Assembly (NCBI GenBank): GCA_026120185.1
Contig: JANUWF010001937.1
Coordinates: 992,001-1,056,000, forward strand
Direction: 5' to 3'
From: Voacanga thouarsii
Taxonomy: Eukaryota; Streptophyta; Magnoliopsida; Gentianales; Apocynaceae
Length of the DNA stretch: 64,000 nt
Shown: piece by piece, positions 1 to 13,292 of the stretch
Position numbering within the stretch: the first letter of the stretch is position 1
Layout: every line of letters begins with the position of its first letter
Program-made: the position numbers and the translations under genes
Notes under the pieces: generated by a model
Database searches by the model: none
Told to the model about the DNA's origin: nothing
What the model saw: only the letters and a program-made list of their open reading frames with translations

Positions 1-2710
1 CTTAGATATTTTCTTTGGGTTTAAACGCCACTTCCATAGGAGTAAGACTCTATATTTAACTCCTAAGTTCAAGGATTTTAGCTAAGGATGAAATTTGTTT
101 TATTTTCAGCTTTTGTTCCATTAATTTTTCGGAAATCATAAGCTGGAAATATTCTGGAAATTTTTTCAGATTTTGACCGCCACCTTGGAGCACCTTTAGC
201 TCGATCCAAACTCTTCTAGGACTAGAGGAAATCTTATCCAAATCCTTGATAAAACCAGATTTTATTTCAAACCAAATTCAACTAGGATTTCTTCCTTTTC
301 CTAGCTGAATTTCGGCAGCTTTGAATCTACATAAGCTGTCCGACATTCCAGCCATCTTTAGCTACAATCCAAATCTGAAAATCCTAACTCAAAACACCTA
401 GAACACTCCTTAATAATTCAACTACCTTAGCTGCAAAAAACCAGAATTTCTATCACACAAAAACACTGAAATTCGTCCAGCATATACACAGAAAAATTCG
501 GACAGCTTGGTGCAGGATTTTCGACCAGCTTTGTGTTCCTACTTTAACCGAAATTCTGCACACATCATTCACTGAAAAACCCCAGCTGAACAAGCTATTT
601 TCAGCGCCCAAAACCCTCAATTTTCCTCTGGAAATTTCGGTAGAATTATAGCAGCCAAACCAGTCCAAAACTTGCTACACTTGCACAGAATTTTCACAGC
701 ACTTGTACAGGATTTTTCAGTCATCAAAACTCACTCAAACTCTTCCTTGTTTGGCCCAAAATTCTGAACACATTCAGCCCTTCCTTTGAGCAGTGTTTTG
801 GCCAGCTTAGAGGAGCAAATTGCAGAATTTTTTTCCTCCATAAAACTCCCCTAAAATCGGCAGCAAGGAGGCGCGCGCAAGCTGAAATTTCGCCTTTGTT
901 GTCCAAGAAACCTAAAGCCATTAGGAGTCTATCTAAACATCACCATCTAACCCTAAACCAATCTTCTCCAACTTTAAATCATAACCACCATTTACCCTCT
1001 CCATTCTACACGAAAAATTCAGCAACTTCTCTCTACAAATTTTCGAAACCACAAGAGTTATTCTAAGCAAAAATCGAACACACCTTAAGGTAAGCACAAA
1101 TCCTTTCAACCTCTTGATGCCGTTTTCTCTAATGATTCTTTTCTCTTTATTCTACCCTTAAATCACGCCCTATAGAGGTTGATTTCCTCTTCTTCCTTAA
1201 TTTTCGGACAAGTGAAGCAAAGGAGGTAGCTTCTCTCTTCTTCTCAAGCGAACTTGGGACGATCACCATAGGAGCATCGAGACCTCATTACAAGGTAGTT
1301 GCAAGGTAAGGGAATACCCTCCCTTGATGTCGAAAGTAAAGTTTAATGGTGTTTATTAGCGAGATAAACATGTGGTCGTAGTATTTGATCTTTGGGGATT
1401 AAATAGTTTACTTGGAATTAAATAGGAGATTGCGAATTGTTATGAAAATAAATGGGATTAGAGCATGTTTGAATTAATTGAGACCCTGATCATGATATTA
1501 TATGGTTTAGATCAGGAGGATAATTGAGGAAAGCCAGCTGTGAATTTATCGCATTTATCTGAGGCATATCAAGTAAGTCCTTGTATAAACTCTTTTATTA
1601 AATGTGGTGATGGTAAGTCCTTTTATAAACTGTTTTGTTAAAGGTTGTGATGGCAAGTCTATGTTGTGAAGCTTTGTAAAGCTATTGTTAAACTGTGTTT
1701 GCTTGGGTTGTAAACGTGGATATTTACTCTTTAAACGGTTTTGTCAAACTAACGGTTTTTAGCAAGAAAACTATTCTTTTCCTTAAATTTTTAGAAATCT
1801 CTTTTAAAGAAAACCACGTTTTACAAAGCCAAGGTTTGAAAATATTTTGAATTAGGAATTGATGGATATGTTCGTTGAGTACTCAATAAGGGTAGGCTAA
1901 CAATACTAGTCTTGGAGGGCTAGTGTAAGTCTTCTGGCAGGAGGCCACCTCCAGAAGATGAACTCTGCTTGAAAAGGCGACAGTGTTGGTTGGTCAGGCC
2001 AGTCCGAGCTAGCATGATACCTGAAAGGTATTATTTATATTCCCGGTATGGACACCCGGATGGTTTTGTTGGGTGTAAAGATGGAGGAGTGTCTCACCCG
2101 GTGGGCTGTACACTCACCTTGATCAGAACGCCCAACGTGTGGTAATCTGGTCCGGACAAGGTGCACAAAGTGTGGTGCTTTGACCAACTTGTTCTCATGG
2201 AGCCCAGCGTGTGGTGACATGACTTTTATCCGAGTGGAGAATTTATTTTGTATAAAGTGTGACAATGAGAAAAACCCACTCCTTGCGAAAAGAGATTGTT
2301 TATGACTTACCAAATTATTTTTACAAATGTTTTACACTTTGCATACACGAACTATTTAAAAACACCATGTGCACACACAGGACTTACTGAGATTTATTCT
2401 CATACTATTTTACACCATGTTTTTAGGAGATAGACTGTGCTGAGTCAGCGGGACATGTAATAGTTGGAGCTTTTGCTATTTTCTCTATCCGTTCTAGGAG
2501 ACATTTATTGCTTATGCTTCTAAAAAATATTTTGTTTTATTCCGTTTTGCTCCAAGTTGAGCCTGATGTAATAAAAATATTTCTTTATTTATCTAAGTTG
2601 ATCCTTTTGGAGATTGTCTTTATATTTTATACCTTGTTCTAAAGACCCTTTGTCCTACGGGACGAGGCGACATCCCCGCCCTTTTAGGGTACGTAGTCTT
2701 GGGGTGTTAC
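1..2710. repeat. Long LTR fragment (Ty3/gypsy-like), cut by window start
   Basis: The segment ends at 2710 in GGGGTGTTACA. Much of it matches 10932-15130 in reverse complement. Shared landmarks are the GAGTACTCAATAAG block (about 1873 here, about 11705 there), a block with CACCCGGTGGGCTGTACACT (about 2095), the GACAAAGGGTCTTT type block near the end, and the terminal TGTAACACCC/GGGTGTTACA. No tRNA primer site follows 2710, so that side is an outer end. A poly(A)-like GATGTAATAAAAAT at about 2563 suggests transcription to the right. Several minus-strand ORFs of 60-90 codons here have no recognisable domain and I treat them as chance. Comparable long LTRs occur in plant chromoviruses, but without internal coding sequence the lineage is a guess. 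Confidence 0.6.
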
Positions 2711-3322
2711 AGATAGCTGTCTGCTTGAGCCTATCAACCCGTGGACCACCCGCAATAGACCCATCATGGATGCCCCGTGACCTGCCGCAATTGCAATTTG
2801 CAATTCGAATTGCAAATTGTATATCCACGAGGAACCAGTGATCTGCGAGGAAACCTTCCTCGCACTTGCCATGGAGCCGAGGCCAACTCCGGCTCGACTA
2901 GGGCTAGCTTGGACTGCTTCGGCTTGTCTCATAGAATGCAACCGAACTTCATGGCTCGGCTCGACTCCTTGAGCCGATGAACAGTGTCATCTTCTTCGTT
3001 TTTTCTTTTTGCGTTTTTCTCTATGATTTTCTTTCGCGACTTTTACAGAATCATTTGTTTACAAATTTCAAACACGAAATCAACCAAAACAAAACTAACA
3101 ACCGCCTATACCCATTGAAACTCGGGTTTACATGATGCTATGGAAAAACATTAAATTACAGAAGCTTCCTATACCTTAACGATGAGGTTTATAGAGAATC
3201 TATCCCAAACCATAAACAGCAAATGTTCATAGAACGATATCAAACAATCATTGGCCAGTTTTATTAACTACCATGCTTCTTACATTGCCATATAAACCTC
3301 ATGCTTTGATACCAATTGAAGG
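2711..3322 (-). mobile_element. Leader remnant of a Copia element with primer binding site
   Basis: Read on the minus strand, the LTR ending at 3323 is followed after a short spacer by TGGTATCAAAGCAT (3314-3301). This closely resembles the initiator-Met tRNA complement TGGTATCAGAGC used as primer site by plant Copia elements. The remaining sequence down to 2711 shows no clear gag. It contains a GC-rich stretch around 2820-2980 with repeated GGCTCGACT-like words that I do not recognise. The internal region stops where the long LTR ends at 2710, so the element is truncated. Confidence 0.55.
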
Positions 3323-5207
3323 TGTAACATGACAAAATAAATCATAGAAGCATGCAAGACAGACAAAAATCGCAGAAATAATAGCAGCGGAAGAGCTTTT
3401 AAAATTTTAATACCTCTGTGTTTAAATGACCTTGTCGACACTGAAGAAGATGTCTGGACCACTTCTTGCTGAATGCTAGAAGTCTCTGGTTCCCTTCTGG
3501 TCGATAGTTGCTGTCTCGCAAGCCGACGGCTTCTTCTGGGCATCAACGCAAATCTTCTTGGCTTTCGGAATATAACTCTGCCTGAAATGCATGGTGAATG
3601 CTTATGGAAGAAGAAGATGATCTTCTCAATTTGACTGAATGCTATCAAGCATTAATCATATGAGTTTTTGGTCTCTGTTCTTGCTGTTTTTTTTCAAAAC
3701 ATAGAGAACCCACAAGAGAGAGAGAGAAGAAGACGTGAACAACTTGAGAAAAAAAATAACGTGCTTCTGTGAACCTTTGTTGTTCCCTCTGAATCCCAAC
3801 AACCTTAATGATAGCGGGCATTCAAAAATCAAATAGAAGCCCTAAGACCCACGTCATGTTTAAGCCATCAAACAGGCCTTTAGACCTAAGGCCCAGTTCA
3901 TTGGGTTAAGCCTTTTAATTTAATTTAATTATTCTTGGATTGATACAAGTCCAATAATTAAATTAATTAAATAAATCAATGGACCAATATAAACTTCAAG
4001 CCTTAGCCCAATTCATTGGGTTAAGCCTTAAATTTAATTAACTAATACAAGTCCAATAATTAAATTAATTAAATAACCAAAATGTGCCAATACATAATTG
4101 TCTTTCTTTGGATCTTTTATTTTATGCTAGCCTAATAAATAAACCAGGCTACTCAAATAAAATAAAATCCATTTTAATATAAGATTTATCCCTCAACCCA
4201 AAACCATAAGGACTTATGGGCTATTCCGAGGACCAAAAAACATATCGCCTTGGCTACTAAAATGACCAAAATACCCCTGCTATAAAAATAGTCATATTTT
4301 ACATTTTAAATATTTTCTAATATCACCATAAAGAAATATTGACCTCAAGGACAATGCTGCGTTAGCAAAGTCTCTGACCTACAGGTGTAATGACTAAAAT
4401 ACCCCTCTACGCATCGCCGTACATTTTAGAAAGGAATAGTGTTCTAACATATCTTTAAAAGACATCTACCATCTTTAGACTTATAGTCTAATAATCCATG
4501 ACTCCTAGAATGTTTTTGCTTTCCAAGGGAGCTACCCTAAAGCTAACATCCAAGTCATGTTCCCTAGGACCTTGGATATTTAGATCATTCGAACAGTCAC
4601 AAGGGGCGATATCGCGCAGAAGCTATCTTGTACAAGTCTGTCTTAACTAACTAGTCACATATACCCGATATACAAGTATATCGGCTTTACGATAGAATCT
4701 CAACTACAGCATATCAAAGTACATACTTCCAACTTTGTCAGACCACCAACTTATATTCAAGCGGTAGAGTATTAGTCCACACTGTAGCAGTAATAGTCTG
4801 AGTTTCTTCTAAATAGTATTTTTAGAAACTACTATTACAGGTCCTGTTCTACGCATTTGAAATACCCTCATGTTATGAAGTGAGTGGACTACTCACTAGC
4901 TAAAGATAAGCCATACCCTATTTGAAATTTATAATACAATAACCTAAACATGATGAGATTTCCATTTTCATTAATCGGTTAAGAACAAAAGTTTATGTGT
5001 TAAGTAACCTATGATCAATACCTTACTGTGAAAGACCATCATTCGCATGGATCACTTACTTAAATACAATGGGTTTTTTCCAAACGTAAATCCTGCACAA
5101 ATAAAATGTAAATTTACAACAAAAAAAAAAATTGAGAATAATTTTTTTTATTAATAAATTCGATAATTACATTAGAAACCTAGTCTAGAGGGTATACATT
5201 CCTAACA
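3323..5207 (-). repeat. Copia-type LTR, 1885 bp
   Basis: On the minus strand the segment starts TGTTAGGAATGTATACCC at 5207 and ends in GTTACA at 3323, satisfying the TG...CA rule. A Met-tRNA-like primer site follows directly, so this is a 5' LTR. Its 3' partner is not in the window. It contains a strong imperfect palindrome around 4795-4850 (AGTTTCTTCTAAATAGTATT, then its near complement). An ORF at 3280-3648 crosses the LTR/leader boundary and is not a gene. Confidence 0.7.
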
Positions 5208-5731
5208 GTATTGAACTTTGCCGAAATTTTGGATTAGTGCGCTTGTAGTTGGAGTTCTTATTTGGGATAGAAAAAGGCTTACTTGAGGTAGAATTGTAAT
5301 GTTGCGATTTGTGTATTGGATTTTTATTGGATAAAATTAAAGTACGTCAGATTTTTATTTTTGTCAAAAAGGTTAAACAAAATAGTCGTTAGAATAAAAA
5401 AAAAAAATTGCAGTTGACGTTCAATTTTTCCTAAGTACTAAATAAATTTATTATATATTTTTTATTTTTAGTTTTAGACATGTAAAAATTAATTATTTTT
5501 ACTTTTTATTAAAATAAATATCTTAATATTAAAAAATATCAAATATGATGTTATTAATTAAATTTCATAATAAATTGTTGCTAGAAGTGTAAAAAATTAC
5601 ATAGCTCCTAATGATACTATATTTTATTAATGAAAGGAACATTATTTAATTTTTTATGATCAAATTGTAATTGTTGCAATTTGTGTATTGGATTTTATTT
5701 TTCAGTTAAGGGTAAATTATAAAAAAAATTA

Positions 5732-5798
<67 letters not shown>

Positions 5799-6797
5799 TT
5801 ACAATGAGGTGTTGAGCTACATTTCAACTAAAATTGTGTCGTTTGTGGTTGCTTTAGGCTTGTTGTTGGAGATGAAGAAATTGAACTGAATTACAAGGAT
5901 CGCTCTTAGTCTTGTAAAGCCTTATTGCTATTATTGTGATTGTGAAACTCTTGAATTAACAATTTCTTTTGAGTTTAGTGCCTTTCATTAAGTATAGTAT
6001 GCTTTGAATTTTGTTATGAGATGATTAGGAATTGGAATAGGAGCTTTATTCAACTTTTTGGTGGCATGGAATTGAGTTGCATATTTATTCGTTTATGTAT
6101 ATTTGGCTGAAAGCAATTTGGGATAACTAAGATGTTGTAGAATTGTAGGAGTTGAAAGCTATTGTGTTTGTGGAGGATTCGAAAAAGTAAATAAGATTGT
6201 AATTTTTGGTTAGTTTGTGTTGACACTGTGAGAGTGTATTTGGTCGGATTTTTATGATTTAAGGAGATTTGTCATCTTGCGTAAGTGATTATATTTTTCT
6301 TGGTATCATGTGGTGATCTTATTACGATGGTGTTGTGGCGTTGTTGAAAATGAGGGAGATTATATTTTTTTTATTTTGTTAAATAAATTATATATATTTG
6401 CTAAATAAATTTATTATATATTTTTTATTTTTAGTTTAAGAAATATAAAAATTAATTATTTTTACTTTTATTAAAATAAATATCTTAATATTACAATATA
6501 GTAAATATGATGTTATTATTTAAATTTCATGATAAATTGTTAGGTGACATGTTAAAATAAAAAATATTTTAAAAATGTGCACAAAATATATATTTTCTTT
6601 ATCAAATACATCAACGCAAGGTTGTGCTATAGAAACCAAATGCGATAAATCTAAATCATAGACTACAATTTCGGGTTGTACAAATCTCAATTTTTGATTA
6701 TTCAAATTATACAATGTAAATAGTTACAATTAGCCCTACTTATGTAATTAGACAATTTGATTGTTAACAATTTTAATTTGGCACTATTTCTTTTAGG
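5208..6797. other. AT-rich spacer with direct repeats, no gene seen
   Basis: No coding sequence is recognisable. An approximately 140-bp AT-rich block at about 5443-5582 recurs in direct orientation at about 6398-6543 with a handful of differences. A shorter block containing TTTGTGTATTGGATTTT recurs at about 5310 and 5680. A TTA microsatellite lies between them. These may be remains of a non-autonomous element or local duplications. Confidence 0.5.
5734..5799. repeat. (TTA)n microsatellite
   Basis: About 22 uninterrupted TTA/ATT units. Confidence 0.95.
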
Positions 6798-9140
6798 ATG
6801 GACCAAGTGCACCCTAGTATAGTTCCAAGACCTATTGTAGATGACATAATTAACGATAGATTGAGCATGGATCTTCTTTGATTTGGGCACGCCGTGTTGA
6901 GATTTGCGAGGTTTCGTTATTGTTTAGGTGCTGCGATTCCTATTTTTGGGAAGTGTATCCGTGCAATAATCGGGTAATGCATTACATATATCTAGCTAGT
7001 TTTGGCAGCTATGTAGAGCTAGGCATCTACAGGTGGATCACGCACTAGTTATTGCGTTGGTTGAGCGATGGTGTCTCGAGACGCATATGTTTCACTTCCA
7101 GATGGGTGAGACCACTGTGACACTACAAAACGTCGCTATTTTATGGGGATTGCTGATTGATGGTGAGCCAATTATAGGAGAGGTCTATGGATATTTTGTG
7201 GCCAATTTGGAGTGATATTATATATAGACTTCTAGGATTTCATCCTTGAGATGAGTAGTTCAGGGGTAGCCGACTTCATAAGTCGGCCTTGGAGGCACAT
7301 TTATCACTCTCCCTTCTAGATGATACCCCCGAGGTATGGGTGTAGCAGAGGGCTGGTAGACTTATATTTCTTCTTATTGGACACCTGCTTATGTCAGATA
7401 AGTCAGGTCACTTGTTTCGCCTACATTTTTTAGCATTCCTTGAAGATTTTTCTTTATGCGGTCGGCTCAGTTAGGACAGCGCAATGCTAGCGTGGTTGTA
7501 TAGATGTTCATGCGATACCACTAATCCGATGGCATGAGAGATTTGTGGGCTGATGATCCTACTTCAGGTAAGATTTTTATGTATAATACAGTAAGGTTTT
7601 TATAGTTTTAGTGATCTAATACTTATCTTTCTTCTATAGTTATGGGCTTAGGAGCATATTCTTGTATTACGTCCTGATAGAGCAGTCGTAATTGCAATCC
7701 TTCTGCTTGCAACGTATGGTACATGATGGGACGTGCGGCTACCTCTCCAGTGGACAAGTTCCTATGTTTTAATTGCATATAGAGATCAGTTAGATGCTAT
7801 GTACAAGACCCACGTAAGTATTTGCACTAACTAACCGTGGACTTTTTTTTTTTTTTTAAAGTATCACAAATAATTTTGAGTTTTGTTAAAATAATGTATG
7901 AAGTTTATCTGGCAGCCTTATGATGAGTTAGTAGTGGAGTTTCTGCCTGCACGTTACACGGAGAGGTCTAAAATCTGGCATTCACGGATCTCACTGATTT
8001 TCTAGGATGTCATGGAGTTCTACTATCCCGATCGTGTGTTTCGACAGTTTGGTCTATCATAGTTTATTCCTTCACATTGTGGTTACCATTTTGAGTTGCA
8101 TGCGATTGGGACTAGGGGGAACTACACGATAAATTGGTCCATTCATCACGCAGCATATATATAGTTGTGGGCTGCATGACGTCAGACAGTCATCAACAAC
8201 AAGTTATATGTACTGTTATCGACTCAGGATTCGGTAGCATATTGGTAATCCGACTCCACCTGGTATCAAGCCGGAGGGCTATTGGGGTGCTTGTTCAACT
8301 GTTACCCTTATGATGTGTTTTAATATTTCATTGCTTTGTCTTTATTTTTTTTTTCCCCTTTACAAAGTAATTTTATTAACGCTTGATGAGTAAATTGTTA
8401 TTTTACTACACTTATAACACAGGAATATTTTATTCGTTTGGCCATTTCTATCGCATCTGAGGCTATTCTGGAGGCCTATATGAGATCACAGGATGCATTT
8501 CAGTAAATCAAAGGCGGGGGCACTCGAACTCTTTCCGCGGCTGGGATTGACCCTACCAACATCGATGGTCGTCTTGTGTTGGATCCCAACATAGCAGCCT
8601 TTCCCGAGTAGGCAGCATATAGAGACTCCTGAGCACGAGTTGAGGGTCGATCGATTCCTGGCCAGTGCCGAGGTAGGAGACAGCATCATGACGCCTGAGG
8701 CGCAGTCCTAGATCAAGAGCCTTTTCAGCCCAAGGGAGATAAACTAGTTCAATTACTACCCCCACCACAGCCATGCATGGAGACTTAAGATACACCATCT
8801 ACTTCTCGACAGGAGTCTGAGGCGGGTCTATATGGAGAGAGCACGACAGATGTGCAAATACTAGATTATTTGATATTCGATGCCAGTTATCTTTCACTAG
8901 TCGCTGAGGAGGGCTTTACTTCAGACTACGAGGATGATTTGGCTAACCAAGGTCCAAAGGGATTGACATAAGTAACTGCCGAGGACTTGTTACTTGGGTC
9001 GTAGCTTAGAGTCGATTTTGGGATAGTTTAGTCCTGGAGGCTTCGGCACGATTATCATCCTGAGCCATCTAGGGTGCTAGCTGCAGACACTGGTCACCCC
9101 AGGTGCACTATTAGGCATAGATGCTGTGGGACCTTGATAG
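6798..9140 (+). pseudogene. Plant mobile domain (PMD) gene remnant, MAIN/PP7-long-form type
   Basis: The best-preserved part is 7033-7215. It encodes VIALVERWCLETHMFHFQMG, then ETTVTLQNVAILWGLLIDG, which matches the core of the plant mobile domain (aminotransferase-like; MAIN and MAIL proteins and the serine/threonine phosphatase 7 long-form homologues). Further family-like blocks follow on the same strand: a WLYR-type block around 7490, QPYDELVVEFLPARY at about 7916, and DVMEFYYPDRVFRQFG at about 8007. Two spaces look like introns with GT-AG ends (about 7568-7639 and 7814-7915). Stops and frame changes are frequent, starting soon after the possible ATG at 6798. PMD genes are known both as host silencing and development factors and as passengers of MULE and retroelement families. 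A MULE transposase follows in the same orientation, so a transposon-borne copy is likely. Confidence 0.75.
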
Positions 9141-9255
9141 ATTTTCTGACTAACTTTATTGTGTGCTGTTATCCATACTAACTTTAATTTATATTGTTAT
9201 CCATGCTAACTTTATTGTATTTTGTGACTAAGTTTATTGTGACTACCAACTAAAA

Positions 9256-9453
9256 AATACTATTGCCAAAGGTTGTCGTGAGCAATAATGAATGTCTCCG
9301 GCAGCTAAAAATCGTTGAAGCTGAACTATAAAATATCTGAGCATCGTAAATTTACTCAATATGATGCTTAAATATACTTAGTTTAGCTTTAATAGTTTTT
9401 AGCTGCCGGAGAGATTCCTTATTGCTCAGGACAACCTTTGGTAATAATATTTC
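9256..9453. repeat. Long imperfect hairpin (about 70-bp arms)
   Basis: The left arm (about 9256-9326) contains CCAAAGGTTGTCGTGAGCAA and CTCCGGCAGCTAAAAA. The right arm (about 9384-9453) carries the near-perfect reverse complement with TTGCTCAGGACAACCTTTGG. The inner part continues to pair weakly (GAGCATC against GATGCTT), so nearly all of the 198 bp can fold. I found no clear target-site duplication. It could be a foldback MITE, a structural part of the PMD/MULE unit, or a small-RNA hairpin. Confidence 0.7.
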
Positions 9454-10183
9454 AGTATAGAGGATGTATTTTAATAATGCATTGTTACCTTAGGACGCAT
9501 TACTAAAATGAGTTCTATTTCATTTGATTTTCATCTTTTCAGCTTAAAAACTGTTATTTACATACATTTGAGACATACATATGACAATATTTGACTTAGA
9601 AAAAGTGTTGGTTCAATAACACAAAATATCTATGCAAAAAAGCCTCGGACTACCTTTTAAGGTTGTGTTGTTAACTTGAACTTACTCTGCATGCATGCCA
9701 ATGCCAGAATTGACCTAGTGAACTATAGGTCGCATCTTAATAATATGTCATAGTTAGAGGACACATTCGTTCAATGCGTTATCCTTGAATTTTGGGCTTT
9801 TTCACACGAGTCAGGTTGCCATACAATTACAGGCTGCATGAGATTTAACGGTGGAATTCAGAGGACGCAATTCATTATCATATCCTTGATGCTTTTTAGT
9901 CAACTCAGTTTTGCTTTTTTACAAAGCTGCATAGATGTGACCGTTTACGTCATATGTCACATTATGTTAATGCGTTTTTTGCATCAGAGGATGCAATAAC
10001 GCAATGTATCATTTGTCTTATAAATCAGTTTTATTCGCAGGCTAATTCAATCACGAAGAAATTCTTACAAGCCAGTTGTCCATCCTCCTTACATACATTC
10101 ATCTCAACTCTGATTTTCAATAGTCATAGCTCTTAAATCACCAATAGCTCTCAGTTCCTTCTGGGATTGCACGATTTCCTATG
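9454..10183. other. Non-coding flank with dispersed GACGCATT/AATGCGTC motifs
   Basis: No gene is visible. Imperfect inverted words of the type GGACGCATTA...TAATGCGTCC recur around 9465-9510, 9727-9785, 9855-9890 and 9965-10005. The same words recur on the other side of the MULE transposase at 26910-27200. ORF 9954-10136 looks like chance. Confidence 0.4.
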
Positions 10184-10931
10184 AAGCTGGAGGTTCAGTT
10201 CGTTTTGATGGCCGATGTTGGAAGAGGTTAAACATACAATGAAAAATATCATTTGAGCAACTGACCGAAGAAATCTGTTCATATATAAGAACCGATAGCA
10301 CGATGTCAACACTGGAGATATCCATGAGGTATCTCTGGGTTTATAGTTTAACGGTTCAATGGGGGTTACTTTTATTAGAGGATAAAACTGATATGAAAGC
10401 CATTTGGACTTTACCACTTATTTTCAAGGAAGGTGGTGTACATATTTATATGAAGGTATTTCCCAAACAACTTGTGTTGGTCGGTGTATCATCGATTCCT
10501 TATGCATAGGACTACTACCCTGGCCTTGGCATTACCATAGCATCGATCTCACTTACGGGGTTCAATTTGCCCAATGTTGGGCCCTAAACATCTATGCTGC
10601 TCCAACAGGACCAGTTACGAGCTACAAAATTTCAAGATTAGTGACTTTTTCAACAAAACTGTCCGACTATTGATCCAAATCAACATGTACGTATGCCAAT
10701 TCCAGCTGATACTTCTGACTATATTTTCCCTACTAATGTCCATGAAACTGGACCAGCGAAGCCACCAATAATTAATGGCATAGCAGTTATGGACTCACTT
10801 GGATCAACCTCTGATAACGATAGTCTCTCCAGCTCAGATAAAGATCGTGGGTTTGTTGCTACCATCGTGAATAACTGTGATGATAGCAGCAATAATAACA
10901 GTGACTATTGTGATGTAGACCTACATCATAT
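10184..10931 (+). pseudogene. MULE transposase pseudogene, N-terminal piece
   Basis: Weakly conserved N-terminal part of a Mutator-like transposase. Across two overlapping frames it reads like the MuDR N-terminal module, with DMKAIWTLPLIFKEGGVHIY at about 10393-10450 resembling the block that precedes an LYV-type strand in that family. A serine- and aspartate-rich linker follows (about 10780-10925), also typical of MULE N-termini. Frames change several times. The piece stops at 10931, where a long LTR begins with TGTAACACCC, and homology resumes at about 15136. Confidence 0.55.
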
Positions 10932-12506
10932 TGTAACACCCTACTACCTAGGCCCAGCAAGGTCGTGGATGTCGCCCATTCCAAAGGACAAAGGGTCTTT
11001 ATAACTAGGTCATACAAAAGAAAATAAAAGTAATACCTTAAAATTGAACTTATTACAACCCAGAAATACATGTGCAAATCCAAAATAAATTGATTACTAC
11101 TATCTCTCAAAACAACACATAAAATAAATAACATAAAGTCTTCAAAGCAAGCAACAAATCTAGCTACTCATCTCTATAGCAGGATCGACCTGAAAACATG
11201 GTATAAAAGGTGATGAGATAAAAATCTCAGTAAGCCTGTGTGTGCTTTGAGTGTTTCAGGCAAAATAGTTCATGTATGCAAGTTGGGAAAAATTTCATGA
11301 GAGAAAGTGCTAGCAAGCATTAAATAATGTTAAAAATAAAGAGTGGAGTTTTGCTTTTCAAACCATACATATGCACAATAAATACAACCACTCAAACGGG
11401 TAGCCATGGGTTACCACACGTTGGGCCCTATGACCATATAACTGTCAGAATGCCACACTTTATGCAGATTGACAAAAGGTAAGTGTACGGCCTACCGGGT
11501 GAGATACTCCTCATTCTCTACACCCAAACTTACCCGTTGTCCACTCCGAAAACACACAATCCACATGACTAAAACTTACTAGCTCGGACCGGCATGACCT
11601 ACTGGACTGGCATCCTATCCAAGAAGGACTCACCCCTCAGAGGTGGCCACCTATTGAGAGACTTACCCTAACCCTTTAAAGACTAGTCCTAGTAGTCTAC
11701 GCTTATTGAGTACTCAACGTTGATTGTCCCACTTGGAAAAAAATTGATAATACATTATTTTATTTGGAAATAGCAATTAAGGGTTTTTAAAATTCTTGTC
11801 AAAGTTGGGTTTTAGAAAGAGTTTAGTATTTGTGCAAAACTGCTTGTTTAAATTTTCAATTGATTTGCTTGACTGAATTAAAAAGGAAACAGTCCTTAAT
11901 TGCCTTTACAAAATGAGTGTCCATACACATCGCATTTGGCTTGCCATAGTAACCTTTTGTCTTCAAATAAGTTTATGCAGGAGCTTTCTTGATCATTTAC
12001 TTGATTAAATTTACAAATCTTCCAAAGCTGACCTAACCCCGCCTGGGATAAACACAAGTCATAAGGTTATACTCAAGCTATATTCGCTTACATAAATAAT
12101 CCTAATTCAATTTATTACAATCATGACCCTAATGTCGTAAGCTTTAAGGTTAGATGATAAAGGATTTTATAAAATAAGTCTAACTTGATAAGTTAAAATA
12201 ACTAGGGGTTGTAAAATAATTACTAATAACTTATAGATTCAAATAATAAATCTTAAGTGTTGTTATTAATAAATAAACTAGTGTTTAATTATTGGAGAAT
12301 CCTAAGTCCTAGATGATATTAATAAATGGTAATTTTTAAACAGTAAAATAAATAATAAATTATTACTATCCTCTTAATTAATAATTAATACGTAATAAAA
12401 TTAGTAATAAATAAATTTTATTTTGATTAATAAATAAATATAAATAATATTTATGAATATATAGTCCACAAGGTTATTAATATTTTACTTATTTATATAA
12501 AAGGTC

Positions 12507-12531
12507 ATATATATATATATATATATATATA
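12507..12531. repeat. (TA)n microsatellite
   Basis: A run of about 12 TA units inside the long LTR-like segment. Confidence 0.85.
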
Positions 12532-13232
12532 TTATTTTTAATAAAATATATCATTTATTTTACTAGTAAAATATCACTATTTCATTGAATATTCCAATTC
12601 CAAAACTTCCTAAGAATTTCGAAATTTTTGGAGGAAAAATATAGTAATAATTTTAATTAGGGTAATAAAACTTACTAATCAAAATAGCCTAGGATCAATA
12701 AGGTCATGATCATAATTTTCCTATTGCTAACAAGATTCATGAGCATATACTCCAACATCAATCAACAAACTATTCTATTCATGAATATAGGCTTAAATCC
12801 ATCCTACTATCACATGGCTAAATCTTTACTAAGCATAATCATACTCAGGGCTTCAATAAAAATAAGAACATAACATCCTATTCACCAAAGGTGACATAAC
12901 ATCTAGCATGCTTAAACATTCATAATTTCTTAAGACATAGAGAGCATACATCGATTTTCAAGGAATTTCATAAAGTTTAATCATGATCAATCATTCTCAT
13001 GCTTCAATCTCAACCCCTTCATACATATGCATATACTCAATCCCCCATTCATATTCTATTCTCTCTATCAACATCTAAGAGGCATGAATTTAGAATTTAA
13101 AAGAAAGATTAAGGAGAAATACTTTGTTGATGATTATTTCAACGGAGATTTAAGAAAGTCCACGCGCTTGAAAGTCTTGAATTGTCCAAGAGAGGAGAAA
13201 GAAAACAGCCATGGTTGTAGCAACTATTTTGG

Positions 13233-13234
<2 letters not shown>

Positions 13235-13291
<57 letters not shown>
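13235..13291. repeat. (GA)n microsatellite
   Basis: About 28 GA units. They create the spurious Arg-Glu run of the ORF at 13027-13302. Confidence 0.95.

Positions 13292-13292
<1 letters not shown>

Noticed and set aside
3280..3648. 122-codon minus-strand ORF
   Set aside because: Crosses the LTR/primer-site border of a Copia element and shows no known domain.
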